NCBI GenBank assembly: GCA_037893245.1
Contig: JBAIAA010000433.1
Coordinates: 806,001 to 870,000 of the forward strand
DNA: 64,000 nucleotides
Source of the DNA: Crossaster papposus
Taxonomy: Eukaryota; Echinodermata; Asteroidea; Velatida; Solasteridae
Direction of reading: 5' to 3'
A model generated the notes under the pieces. It saw only the letters and a list, made by a program, of their open reading frames with translations, had not been told where the DNA came from and ran no database searches. The translations under genes were made by a program, and so were the position numbers. This document shows positions 41,152 through 53,318 of this stretch, one piece after another. Position 1 is the first letter of the stretch; every line of letters starts with the position of its first letter.

Positions 41152-43796
41152 GTGAAGTTTGGCATGTTTTTGAGGAAAACGAGTGGCCTGGGGGCCGACT
41201 CGCCATGCGGCGAGGAGGCCGGCCAAGGGATGGGCCCGGGAAGCGGGGCTCAGACTACGGAGGGGTCCGGCGGACAAGGGATCACGCCGGGGGACCTGGA
41301 GGCTTTCTTTAGAGATGTGCCGGAAAGTTCTAGGGGGGGGGGGGGGGGGGGGGGGGGCATGGGGTCCTGGGAGTCGGGTTGTTTTGTGGAAGAGGAATTG
41401 GGGGGATGAGAGCGGGGATTTTGGGGACATGGACAAGGGGCCGGGGGGTGGCAAGGCGTCCACTCCGATTTGGAGTGAGGGCGCCCTCACCCATGAACGG
41501 TCCGGAGTCCCAGTCGAGTTTGGGAAGAGCCCGGCCCGCGCAGCGGAGGGCGGCGCGGCAGACGGTGTGTTCCCCACGGGACGTTCCCGAGCCGCGTCCG
41601 CCGATGCGGCGGGGGCGGGGCCACGTCAAAACTGTTCCCAAGGGTCTGAAAATAAGAGTACCGAGTCCCGGAGGGGCCCGGCCCGTGCCGTAGATGGCGG
41701 CGCGACCGATGGGTTGCGTCATACGGAGCGACCTCGGGTTGTTGCCGGCGGTGCGGCGGGGGCGGGGCCCCGTTGGGGCAGTTTCGGGGCCTGCCAGGCC
41801 ACCCCAGAGTGTTTCCGGTCGGGGGGGGGGGGGGGGGGGCGCCCAGGAGTGAAGGGGGCGGGGCGGCCGGGGGGTCGTTCCAATCGGAACGCCCGCGGGC
41901 CAGATCCGCCGGAAGCAGTGGAAGGGAACACTCGAGACTGCTCCTCACAGGGAGCAACGGGACGAGGCTGCTACGCACACGAGGCAACGGGTCGGAACAG
42001 CCGGAGCTACTGCTCGTGTGGACCAACGGGACGGAGCTGCTCCGCGCACAGGGGAATGGAGCGGAGTCGTCGGAATTGCCCCGCGCGCAAGCGCATGGAG
42101 CGGAACCGATGGAGCTGCTCCGTACACGACTCAGCGGGGCGGAGTTGCTGCAGCTGCTCCTCACACGACCGGACGGGGCGGAGCTGTTGGAACTGCTCCG
42201 CGCGCATCCCAATGGAGCGGAGCCGACGGGGCTGCTCCGCGCACGACTCAACGGTGCGGAGCAACCGAGTTCGCTCCTCACACTTCCCTACGGAGCGGAG
42301 CAACCAGGATTGCTCCTCACGCAACCCAAAGGAGCGGAGCAAGCGGGGCTGCTCCGCACACGCCGCGACGGTGCGGAGCAGTTGCTCCTCACACCTCCCT
42401 ATGGAGCGGAGCAAGCGGAGCTGCTCCGCACACGCCGCGGCGGTGCGGAGCAGTTGCTCCTCACACCTCCCTACGGAGCGGAGCAACCGGGATTGCTCCT
42501 CACGCAACCCAATGGAGCGGAGCAAGCGGGGCTGCTCCGCACACGCCGCGACGGTGCGGAGCAGTTGCTCCTCACACCTCCCTACGGAGCGGAGCAACCA
42601 GGATTGCTCCTCACACAACCCTATGGAGCGGGGCCGGCGGGGCTGCTCCCCACACGACCGGATGGCGCGGAGCTGCTGGAGGCGCGGAGCTGCTGGAGCC
42701 GCTCCGCGCGCGAGCCAGGAGGGCGGAGCCGCCCTGGCCTGGCCACACGCCAGCCGAGGGACCGTCCCGAGGGGGAGACACCGGGGCGAGCAGCTTGGCG
42801 GTGCCCCCCGGTGGACCCGGACGGGCCCCCGTGGCGGGGCGGAATGACGGAGCGGGCGTCGGGGGAACTACACCCGGCCGGACGGCAACGGGAGCCGCCG
42901 CCGCATCGGAGCTTGTGGGGTCGGGCGGCCGGAGGCCGATGATGCTGCCGGACAAGTTCAACGGCGTCGCGTCCTGGTCGGACTACTTGATCCATTTTGA
43001 GAGCGTCGCGGCCGTCAATCATTGGAGTGAGGCAGAGAAGACGATGTACTTGGCGTCCCACCTCAAGGGTACGGCGCAAGAAGCCCTAGCGGATATGGCG
43101 CCAGAGGCACGGGGGGAATATGCGACTATTTTGGAGAGCTTCGAGCACCGATTCGGCGTGACGGCACAGGTTCCGCTTCATCGGGCCCAGTTGTCCATGC
43201 AGACGAGGGGCCGCGATGAGTCGCTCAGCAGCCTAGGGCAGTCCATTCGGAGGCTGGTGCTGAAAAGCTATCCGAAGTTGCCTGCCCAAGCCTGGGAAGA
43301 TTTGGGCGTGGAGGCATTTCGGCGGGCCCTGGGGGAGGAACAACTGCAGCGGCATCTGTTCTCCCGGAAGGCGGCGACATTGACCGAGGCCATTACGCTG
43401 GCAACGGAGATGGAAGCCTTCATGAAGTCCCAGGAGTTCGACCGAAGAGGGAAGGCCGGGACCAGGGACGTGAGGGTGGTGGAGCAACTCGCCCCCGCCC
43501 CCGTCGAGGAGCCGGTGGACGTCCTACCAGTGGGATACAGCCCGCCAAAACGGGCTCAGGTAGAGTGCTATGGATGCCACAAGCGTGGCCACATCGCGAG
43601 GTTTTGCCCCCGCCAGCAAGGGAAGAGTAGCCCCCACCTCGTCGGGCCGGAGAGGGAGGGGCACGGGGATCAGCGCCCCTCCGACCGACGGCCCCGGCTC
43701 GACCAGCTGCGGCGGGGAAGCCGGGCGCCAACTACTTGGAGGGGATGGTGGCGGGAAGGCCGGTGCGTTGCCTTCTCGACACTGGGGCGACGGTGA
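41152..43796 (+). CDS. gag: Gag region
   Basis: The start shares ITPGDLEAFFRDVPESS with the pol-less element. The middle (41930-42700) is a block of GAEQPGLLLTQP / GAAPHTPRRCGA-type repeats. The later part is a capsid-like retrotransposon gag domain (ASWSDYLIHFESVAAVNHW, KTMYLASHLKGTAQEALADM, YATILESFEHRFG), followed by a CCHC zinc knuckle (CYGCHKRGHIARFC) near 43567-43610. The product would form the particle and bind RNA in the cytoplasm. The gag and pol frames overlap by about 60 bp, the kind of junction that this family passes by ribosomal frameshifting. Part of a fossil element. Confidence 0.85.
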
Positions 43797-46700
43797 GCCT
43801 GATCGCCGGGAAGTTCTACCACGCGTGGCTCGACAAGAAGGGACAGAGTCTCCGCCCCGCGACCCCGGGGCTAAGGATGGCAGACGGCATGCCAACAAAA
43901 GGGAAGGGAGGTTTCGAGTTACAGCTGGGCGACCTCCGTATGACTCACAGTTTCACCGTGGCCGAGATCGCACCAGACGTGATCCTGGGAATAGACTTTT
44001 TGGCCAAGTACCACTGCAAGTGGCACTGGGACGACAACACGGTCACCCTCGACGGAAGGACATTTCCGCTGGGGAGTGCCACCCGCGCACCTATCGTGGC
44101 GAGGGTAAAAGTGGCGGAGAACGTGGTGGTGCCGGCCGGTCACGAGGCGATCCTCGCGGGCGAGATACGGAACGGGTCGCGGGTGGGGGTAGGAATGGTC
44201 TACCCCAGTCTGGAGGCGACGGACAGCTGCCGGGTGGCGGTCGCCACCGGCCTAGTCGACACCACGAATGGGAAGGTGCCCGTGAGGGTTTTCAACCCGA
44301 CGGCCGATCCGGTGACGGTGTACCAAGGTAGTCGTCTGGCCTTGTTCTCGCCAGTGGAGGAGTTGGACGTTTGGGAGCTAGAGGAGGGGCAGCGGGAGTT
44401 CGCCGCCGGGGTCGCGTCTGCGAACGGCCAGCGGGAGGTACCTCCCCACCTGCAGGATCTCTTGGAGCGAGGGTCAGCGGACTTGGACCATGCTCAGCGT
44501 TCCCAACTGGCGGGACTCCTGACGAACCTCGCCGGCGCGTTCACCGGGCCCGATGGTCGCCTGGGGCGCACGGAGATGGCCCGACACGCCATCAACACGG
44601 GGGCCGCGACACCGATCCGCCAGCCGCCCAGGAGGTTGCCGCTACACAAGAAGAGGGAGGCCGATCAACAGGTACAACAGATGCTGCGGGATGGGGTGGT
44701 GGAGCCGTCCGGGAGCCCTTGGTCGTCGCCGGTGGTGCTGGTCCGGAAGAAGGATGGCACCGTCCGTTTCTGCGTCGACTATCGGAAGGTCAACGAGGTG
44801 ACCATCAAGGACGCCTACCCCATCCCCAGGATTGAGGACAATCTCGATGCGCTCAGCGGGGCGAAATGGTTCAGCACCCTCGACCTAGCCAGCGGTTACT
44901 GGCAGGTCGGCATGGAAACCGAGGACAGGGAGAAGACGGCGTTTGGCATGTCGAACGGGTTGTACCAGTTCACCGTGATGCCGTTCGGACTGTGCAACGC
45001 GCCGGCGACGTTTGAGCGGTTGATGGAAAAGGTGCTGAAGGGACTACAATGGCAGGTGGCGGTGGTCTATTTGGACGACGTGATCGTGTGGGGGACGACG
45101 TTTCAGGAACATCGGGAGAGGTTGGCGGTGGTCTTGGAGCGCTTCCGGGCGGCGGGGTTGAGGCTCAAGCCGAAGAAGTGTAGCCTTTTCAAGAAGGAGG
45201 TGTCCTTCTTGGGCCATCTCGTGTCGGTTGACGGGGTCCGGACAGACCCGGAGAAGGTCAGGGTGATCAGGAGCTGGCCGCAACCCGCCAATCTGACCCA
45301 GGTGAGGAGTTTCTTGGGGTTGGCGTCCTACTATCGGCGGTTCATCTTGGGGTTCGCCGAGATTGCTCGCCCTCTCCACGCCTTGACCGCCAAGACACAG
45401 AGGACTTTCTTTTGGTCAGCTGCTTGCCAGTCGGCGTTTGAACAGCTAAAGGACGCTTTGACTACGGCACCGGTGCTACGTTATCCGGATGTCGAACACC
45501 GCTACATCTTGGACACCGACGCCAGTAACTGCACCATCGGGGCGGTGCTGGCACAGGAGGGGGAGGAAGGTGAGCAGGTGATAGCTTACGGGAGTCGCAC
45601 GTTGTCTAAGGCCGAGCGCAACTACTGCACCACTCGGAGGGAGCTTTTGGCTGTGGTCCACTTCGTGCACTACTTCAAACATTATCTCCTCGGCAAGCGG
45701 TTTCTGCTCCGGACGGACCATGGGTCTCTGCGGTGGTTGTTCAATGTCCGGGAGCCAGAGGGACAGACGGCCAGGTGGATTCAGAGGTTGGGGTGCTACG
45801 AGTTTGACGTAGAGCATCGGGCAGGCAAGAAACACACGAACGCCGACGCAGTTTCTAGGATTCCGTGCGGCCAGTGCGGGCGCTCGGGAGAGGTCAGTCA
45901 GGAATGCTTTACGAAGGGACCACTGTTGGGGGCCGTCGGTGGAGCCGAGCACGAGGAGACCGCCACAGTGGAGGGACTCCTGGCGGCTCGGAAGCCGGAG
46001 GAGTTGAGGCGGGAGCAACGCGACGACCCGGAGTTGGGCCGGATCGTCCGCTGGTTGGAAGAGGGAGCCCCCAGACCCGTTTGGTCGGACGTGTCGGCCC
46101 TAGACGAGGGCACGAAATTCTGGTGGGCGAAGTGGGAGACCCTCCGTCTGTCTCGCGGGGTGTTGCAGATCAGATGGGAGCAGCTCCGGGACGGTCCACC
46201 GGTGTGGAAGGTGGTGGTTCCGCGGACGCGGGTGGAGGACGTCCTGCGACTGACGCATGACGGCAGGACGTCGGGGCACCTGGGGATCGCTCGGACGACC
46301 GTTCGGCTGAAACAGGCGCCGGTGTACTTCCGGGAGATGAGTCGCCGGGCGGAGGAGTGGTGTCAGAAGTGCCACAAGTGCGGGTCCAAGAAGCCGCCTC
46401 CTCGACCCCTCCGGGCACCGTTGCAGCAGTACTTGGTGGGCGCGCCTATGGAACGCCTGGCGATCGACCTCACGGGGCGGTTCCCGAAGACCAAAGCAGG
46501 GAACACGAGCATCATGGTGGTGGCGGATTACTTCACGAAGTGGGTGGAGGCATTTCCGATCCCGGACCAGACGTCGCGCACCGTGGCCCAGACCCTCGTG
46601 GAGCAGGTGGTCACCCGGTTCGGGGCTCCCCTCGGGATCCACACGGATCAGGGGAAGGAGTTCGAGGCCCGGCTATTCCAGGATACCTGCCGCCTACTGG

Positions 46701-47290
46701 GCGTCCACAAGACCCGTACTACGCCGTTCCACCCACAGTCCGACGGGATGGTGGAGCGGTTCAACCGCACAGTTAAGACAATGCTGAGTTTGTTCGTGCA
46801 GGAGAACCAGGATGACTGGGACGAGCACCTTCCGTACGTCATGATGGCGTACCGTTCGTCACAACATGACAGCACCAAGTTCACGCCGAACATGCTGATG
46901 CTGGGCCGGGAGGTACGACTTCCTGTAGACTTGGTGGTGGGACAACCGGAGGAGCCGACAGGGACGACGGAACAGGAGTACGTGGAGGAGCTACGGGCCA
47001 GGATGGAGCGCGCGCACCAGTTCGCTCAGCAGCACCTGAAAGGCAGTCAAACACACTAGAAGAGACACTACGATCGGCGAACAGGGGGGACCGGCTACGA
47101 GCCGGGACATGCAGTGTGGCTCTACACCCCCTCCAGGAAGGTGGGCCGTACACCCAAGCTGCAGTGCTGGTGGGACGGTCCCTTCGTGGTACTCAAGAGG
47201 ATGGGCGACGTCACTTACCGGATCAAGAAGTCGCCTCGCGCCAAGGCCAAGGTGGTCGATTTTGATCGACTGAAGCCGTACTTGGGGAAC
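43736..47290 (+). CDS. pol: Pol region: protease, RT, RNase H, integrase
   Basis: Domains in order: aspartic protease (CLLDTGATVSLIAG), reverse transcriptase (RFCVDYRKVNEVTIKDAYP, VVYLDDVIVWG with the catalytic YLDD), RNase H (YILDTDASNCTIGAVLAQEG) and integrase. The integrase has an HHCC zinc-binding region (HDGRTSGHLGIARTT, CQKCHKCG), a DDE core (LAIDLTGRFPKTKAGN, IHTDQGKEFEARL, HPQSDGMVERFNRTVK) and a C-terminal GPY/F-like segment (WWDGPFVVLKRMGDVTYRI). The long open stretch and intact motifs agree with the young LTRs. It is related to, but well separated from, the relic at 49650-52446. Confidence 0.95.
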
Positions 47291-47464
47291 GCCCGGATCG
47301 GATGGTGGAGGCGTGCGACGGCGGACCAACCGGGGAGGCCCGGCGGAGGAGAGGAAGTGGGGCAACCACCGGCCAGGGAGGGAGCTGCACCAGAGCACGA
47401 CACTGGGGCGGAGGTTCCCCTGGCGGGGCTACCACCGAGGGCGGAGGACCGATCGGATGGAGGG

Positions 47465-47760
47465 GGGCCGCCGCCGATGGTGGTGGAGGCGGCCCTAACC
47501 GTTCCGGAAGCGGAGGTCACCCCGGACAAGGAGGGACTGCCACCGTTAGTAGTGGAGGCAGTCCCACCCATTCGGGGGACGGATGACGTCCGGGACGAGC
47601 AGGCGGGGACGGAAATCGTTCAGGGTCCGGCGGGGGTCACCCCGGACAAGGAGGGACTGCCACCGATAGTAGTGGAGGCAGTCCCACCCGTTCGGGGGAC
47701 GAATGACGTCCGGGACGAACAGGCGGAGACGGAAGTTGGTCAAGGTCCGGGGGAGCTGGG
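47465..47760 (+). repeat. Proline/glycine-rich tandem repeat in the 3' coding region
   Basis: Two copies of about 120 bp (GTCACCCCGGACAAGGAGGG at 47516 and 47636) encode VTPDKEGLPPxVVEAVPPxR-type repeats. A weaker third copy precedes them at about 47470. Confidence 0.8.
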
Positions 47761-47879
47761 CGCGGGGGGTGGTCAGCCACCCTCCCCGGCAGCGGGACCG
47801 GACGCGGGGAGGTCTACGCGCGCCGGCCGGAGAGTGGTCCGGCCTAGTCGTTTTTGTCAAGCAGTAACTGAACCTTTTT

Positions 47880-49025
47880 CTGTTTCTGCCCGCAGGATGT
47901 CTTCGGTGAAGTGTCCCCACTGTGATAGGGGGTTCACACGCAAGAGCAACCGTCGCAGGCACGTCCGTACTGCGTGCGAGAAGCTTCATCCGGAGCGCCC
48001 GTACGCGTGCGGGCATGGCTGCGGCGTGAACTTCTACCGGGAGGACATCCGGGATCGGCACCATCAGTATTGCCGGGGGGGGGGGGCTTGGTGGCGGGGG
48101 TGATGGCGGGGATGGACGTGCTGGAGATTCACCCTAGTGAGGATGAAGGGGAGCTCGTCGGATCCGCCAGTCGAGGTTCTTCTCCGCCTTGCCTCTCTCG
48201 GCATGGGAGCCCGGATCTTCCTCAGGGCCGGGGGGACCACTCGGACTCTCCCCGGCATCGGTCGTCGCCGCCAGGCAAGAGACGACGGGGGCCGGCTCCC
48301 GCGGGGGAGCCGGGGGGGGGGGGGAGCTTCATGCGGAGCGACCGTCCCGGTCATCCCGTATGGAGCAGGACGGGGCGGTCAGTTAACCTCGTCAGGAGAC
48401 AAGGGGACCACCTAGGCCGGCCCCGGGCCGCTGGACGGGTCAGCGTGGACGGGGGCGCTGCTCACGACCTTCGGAAGAGAGCAGGGCCGCCGGATGTTCT
48501 CCGTCACCGGCTGGGACGGATGGGGGGACGCAGACTGAGCCGTCGGCGCCGCCGCCGGTACCGACCGTCCGGTGGCGTTGACAGCCCCAGGTCGTGCCGG
48601 CTGGTGGCCAGCTGCAGTTGCCGGACGGGACCTGCGTGCTCCTGGAGGTTGACGGCGTGCTCCGGAGCCGGCATAGCGTGAGGGAGGTCGCCACCCACAT
48701 GCCGGTGCCACTATGCGAGCACCTGCGAGACGAGTGGCGACTGGAAACGACGCCTATTGGGTTGGATGACAACGGCCATTGGATGTGGCGGACATCCGTG
48801 GTCCACTCCTATGAGGTGCCGGGGAGGCTCCTACAGACTTATGACGGGCGGCAGTATGGACAGTACTTCGTAGACGCTGCGGTGGCCGGTCAGCCTTCTC
48901 TGGGAGGGATGTTACCTCCGGGGGCCCCTCCCCCACCACGTTACCCTGACGACATGCCGATGGAGATTTGGGAGCAGCTGTTCCGGCAGACGGAAGTTCA
49001 CCCCCGGCCACCTCCCACTTTCTAG
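47880..49025 (+). CDS. Extra 3' coding region: zinc finger and conserved tail domain
   Basis: Between integrase and the 3' LTR there is a Cys/His-rich segment (VKCPHCDRGFTRKSNRRRHV, then YACGHGCGVNFYREDIRDRH and HQYC) that looks like a C2H2/C2HC zinc finger pair. A basic segment follows, then a conserved domain (LPDGTCVLLEVDGVLRSRH, EVATHMPVPLCEHLRDEWRL, SVVHSYEVPGRLLQTYDG, PPGAPPPPRYPDD). The tail domain recurs in the pol-less copy at 31207-31665. Most gypsy elements have nothing here, or an envelope; I see no signal peptide or membrane span, so this is not envelope-like. It may bind nucleic acid or regulate the element. Confidence 0.7.
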
Positions 49026-49155
49026 CGGGAACTTTTGTAGTTGTTTTTCTTGCTGTTCTTTTCTTTGTGTTGTAAGGCTTGGCGTGTGCGTTCCCGGCGC
49101 GGGCCCTACGGGCGGGGCGGCGGAGCCGTTGTTGTTTGAGGGCAAACAAAGTCTT

Positions 49156-49167
49156 AGTGGGGGGCTG
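49156..49167 (+). other. Polypurine tract
   Basis: AGTGGGGGGCTG directly precedes the 3' LTR, the position where plus-strand DNA synthesis is primed. Confidence 0.55.
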
Positions 49168-49451
49168 TGTAGCGCCGGCGCCGGTTTTGGGGCAGAGGGC
49201 GCTAGAACGATTCCACGGTGGAATCGCTCTGGTGGTTTCCGCGGGTGCGCGCGGGGGCCCGTGTTGGGTTGCGCGCGCACCAAACCAGTTAGATCGAGTT
49301 TTAGAGACCGCGTGTGAAGCGGAGTTTTGTACGACAGTTGTCGGTAGAGTTTTGGAGTAATAAACCAGGCTAAAGGCAGCCATTTTCACAGAAGAAGTGT
49401 TTCCGTGTGTCGGTTAATGCGTCAGGATACCCAGGGAGAAATCACGTTACA
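49168..49451 (+). repeat. 3' LTR
   Basis: Identical in length to the 5' LTR and differing at three positions; followed by the GTAT duplication. Confidence 0.95.
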
Positions 49452-49649
49452 GTATGCATAATGGGGGCCGATGTCACCGTTTTAAAGCCATTGATTAGAT
49501 CGCCTGTGCACGCGCGCGCGCGCATCATGATTGTTTATTTTTGAATAGCTGTTCAAGCGCGCGGCGCTGGTGTGAAAGGTAATTCTGCCCCCCTGGTAAA
49601 TGTGTCCTCCTGGATAAACTTACCAGGCCGTGACCTGGTAAATCTGTCC

Positions 49650-52446
49650 GGGGGACACCGCCATCAACCATGCCTTTGAACGATATATCATACCCAAGGA
49701 CCAAGAACCAAGAGGGCCAGTTCCTGTTGGACTCACTGCGAGGTAACCCCAAAACGGAAGTGAATTCACTCCTAGCAGCTGGAAAAGATGCCGAGGAGGC
49801 CTTAGCCTACCTTCTATAGTATTATGGGGAGGTCTTGACAAGCAGTGAGTTGCAGCGCCAGTTTCTGGAGAAACGCCAACTACCCAGTGAGTCCATCAGA
49901 CAGTATGGGGTGGATCTTCAGAGGTTTTTTCATCGGCTGAAGAAAAGGGACCCAGGCCTATATAACCAGCCTGACCTGATCATCAGAAAGCAGTTCGTTG
50001 ATGGGATAGAGTACGATGGCCTGAGACATTCATGTCGAGATCTGGTCGAGGTGAAGGATTGGGCGATAAAACGAGAAGAAAGGGAGCGAGCTCGCACAAA
50101 CAACAACAGTAAACGAGGTTTTTCTGCAGCGATGGAAGCTGAGCCTAATGCCTGCCCCACTCCTATGCAGAAGCTTGAGAGGCAGATGGAACAGGTTATC
50201 GAATCTGTTAAAACCCTGACAAGCCTTGTGACACCACAACCAATGCTTGGTTCTGCAAGTCATCTAACACAACCAGCTAAACCCGAATATGTTGGCCGAT
50301 GGGTACAGCCAGAGCCTGCACCTGCCCGCCCCGAGCCGTACTGGCAGAATGGAGCACCAGCATCAGCCCCCAGATGTTACTACTGCGAGCAGCCAGGACA
50401 CTTTGCCCGCAACTGCCCCGCCCCTCGTCGGCAGTATCGACCATCGAACGATCATCTTGGAAATGCACCCAGGAAGGGAAACTAACTCCCTCTGCTGTTA
50501 GGAGTCAAATGGCAAGGGGGGAGAGAGTTGGCTCCACTGAACTGAACATTAATGACTTTGTGACACAAGCTATTTTGACAAATTCCTTGCAAGAGATGGG
50601 GTGCAACTGACCAGCATACCAGAACAATTCAAGTTACTTTCAGCAAATGGGGCATGCATCCCTTATGTTGGCTGCTTCGAGACCAGTGTGACAGTTTTGG
50701 GCATCACAATACCCTCCCGACTTGTACTGGTCATCAGACAGGCGAAAGAAGATACATTGTCGGGAGCCGTTTCAGGGATTTTTTGCATGAACATCCTGTC
50801 GGAATGCTGGACTCAACTCGTTGCTCACCATGGACATAGATATCTTCGAAAACTACAAATAAATGAGAATAGGTCGGTGTGGGAGAAAACGCCCCAAACA
50901 GTCGGGAAGCGGTAACGCTTCCAAGAAATAGAGGGCCCCATAGGCCGTGCATATCTCAACCGAGGACCCCCCATATCGATTCCTGCCCAACAAGCTATCA
51001 TCACACATGCCACTGCTCGGCGAGCACCTTGTGATATAGACGATTGCGTCATCCTAGATTCCCATGAAGGCTCAAATCTTCCAAGCTGTGTGAAAAGTGT
51101 GAGAAGTCTAGTCAGGGTGTCTTCTGGTAAGCTAACGGTGGTACTGATGAACGACAGGAACCAGGATGTGCTCCTGCCAAGCCGTAGCTGTATTGGTACA
51201 TTGTATCATGGGGAATTGGTGACGGAGGAAGGTGATGTAGCTGCAGATTCAGCTGATGTTGGAACTGGTTGCGGTGCCAAGTCTGTTCCCGCCACCGACC
51301 AGCCTTCCGACCTGTCCAAATTAGTCGATATTAAGGCACCACTGACAGTGGAAGAACAAGCCCAGTTTGATGCACTACTTAATAAATATGATGACACATT
51401 TTCGAAAGGAGAGAGGGACTTGGGGTATACCAATGCCATAAAACACCAGATCAACACAGGGAACGCACCACCAATCAAACAAAGATACCGTTCCCTACCA
51501 CCCTCCCAGTACCGTGAAGTCAGGGCCCACATCCAGGAACTACAGAAGGCAGGCATCATACGTGAAAGTTCAAGTTCATGGGCATCTCCAATAGTGGTAG
51601 TCCGCAAAAAACACACCAGTCTATTCGTCTATGCGTCGAGTACAGGCAACTCAACGCAGTAACAGCGAAGAACTCATTCCCACTTCCACGAATAGACGAA
51701 TCACTGCAGACGTTGGGAGGGGCCAAGTACCTCAGCGTGTTGAACTTAGCGTCAGGCTATCACCAAGTAGCAATGGAGGAGAGCGACGTCGGAATGACCG
51801 CCTTCGTGACTCCCTTCGGGCTCTTTGAGTACACGAGGATGCCTTTTGGCCTCTGTAATAGCCCTGCAACGTTTCAGAGGCTCATGCAGCGTTGCCTAGG
51901 TGACCAAGCACTGGAAAGTGTTCTCGTGTATCTCGATGACATCATCGTGTTTGGCTCCACTTTCGAACAACACCTGCAGCGTCTGGAGAAAGTTTTTTCA
52001 CGTCTGCAGCAGTATGGTCTCAAGATTAAGCCACAGAAATGCAGCTTCTTCAAGAAACAAGTAAAATATCTGGGACACTTAGTGGTTGCAGGTCAAGGGG
52101 TCAAGCCCGACCCAGAGAAGGTCTCCTCTGTAAAAGACTAGCCAGAACCCACCACAGTAACTGAGCTGCGCGCATTCCTGGGGTTCACTAGTTACTTCAG
52201 GAAATTCATCAAAAACTACTCGAGCATCGCTGAACCTCTCCTTGTATACCTCCGGGGGGTTAACAGCAAGCAGACAAATAGTAGTGGTGCCAAAAAGGTG
52301 GAATTTGACGAAGCAGCCCAACAAGCGTTTCAAGCTCTCAAGACCTCACTACTTCGAGCACCGGTCCTAGGATTTGCAGCTTTTGACTGCCCATTTATCG
52401 TGGAGACAGATGCCAGCTCACTGGGACTTGGAGCCATCCTGACCTA
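49650..52446 (+). mobile_element. Old truncated Ty3/gypsy relic
   Basis: Recognisable parts: a gag domain (NQEGQFLLDSLRGNPKTEV, LPSESIRQYGVDLQRFFHRL), a CCHC knuckle (CYYCEQPGHFARNC), a protease-like stretch, reverse transcriptase (LNLASGYHQVAMEESD, RMPFGLCNSPATFQRL, VYLDDIIVFG) and the start of RNase H (FIVETDASSLGLGAIL). Integrase and both LTRs are missing and the copy carries several breaks. It is clearly older than the element at 40828 and belongs to a different gypsy lineage. Confidence 0.85.
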
Positions 52447-53318
52447 GTGTCGCGCGAGCGGCCGCCGGTGTTTCCTCTCCCTCGGTCTTGGCAGAGGGCG
52501 CTCTTTTGTATGTCACCGTGGGCGGGTTGCGACAATAAATTTATCTGAATCCCGAGATTCGTTTGGTTGAAATATACAACCTCGTAGTTATACTTAAATA
52601 CCGAGTCAGGATAGTGGAGGTGATGAGACGAATTAAACAGCCAAAATATAACGAACAACTTCTAAGTTCTTTATTTAACTGTAAGGGGGGCTAGATCCGG
52701 GGCCGCGGTTACTCCCGGTGAAAGAGAGGACAAAGCACAGGTTCTTTCTGGGGTCTCTCTCCAGCCAGGGCCGGGTTTATTGTCGCATACGCCTGTGGGA
52801 TACCTGCACAAACTGTGAAAGATTGTGCAGGCAGACAGACAAGATAATTAATTAGACAAATTGTAATACATGAACAAATATGACTGACATTTGAAAGAAT
52901 ATCAACAAACTAAAAGTGACTGTATAATTACTTAAAATGCACATTAATAAAAATAAGAGTGACTATAGTATTACTGTATCCAACTTGTTGTACCTTAATT
53001 TGTCTCCTTTTTCCAACAAACATTCCTTTCAACAAAATGTCATCATCAATTTCTCAATAATTAAATATCCCAGATTATGTAGGTTGCAAATATGCCACAG
53101 AAACGCTAGGCAGGAGGGGTATGGGACACAAACACACATCGCTGGGCCCAGCTGCACTCATTCACATACACAGAAAATACACGCCCATTCCCCCAAAGTC
53201 CAGCGCACCATAGCGACTTCCATGCAACCGCCACAACCAGCAATGTATACATTGTAATTAAATTATTATTCCACGCGCGCACAACAAGCCAACTGCCTCC
53301 ACAAATCACCACGTACAG
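52447..53318. other. Possible LTR-like remnant and unassigned DNA
   Basis: It begins TGTCGCGCGAGCGG, with GGCAGAGGGCGCTC and CAATAAATTTATC further on, features resembling an LTR. A GTGGAGGTGATGAG PBS-like motif lies near 52616, but no partner copy is present. The remainder has no recognised feature. Confidence 0.3.

Larger units (their letters stand above)
40828..49451 (+). mobile_element. Young Ty3/gypsy retrotransposon, nearly whole
   Basis: Two 284-bp LTRs (40828-41111 and 49168-49451) differ at three positions, so insertion was recent. GTAT is duplicated at both sides (40824-40827 and 49452-49455). A PBS-like TTGGTGGCAGCGGTGAG follows the 5' LTR and a G-rich tract (AGTGGGGGGCTG) precedes the 3' LTR. 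The order gag, protease, RT, RNase H, integrase identifies Ty3/gypsy (Metaviridae). An additional coding region lies between integrase and the 3' LTR. It looks close to whole, with only a few breaks. Its GC content is far above that of its surroundings. Confidence 0.95.

Noticed and set aside
41487-42618. Long minus-strand frames opposite gag (264 and 203 codons)
   Set aside because: They run through the same minisatellite and exist only because the repeat unit lacks stop codons in several frames.
47880-49025. Envelope gene of the gypsy element
   Set aside because: No signal peptide, furin-type site or membrane anchor can be seen; the region is zinc-finger-like and proline-rich instead.
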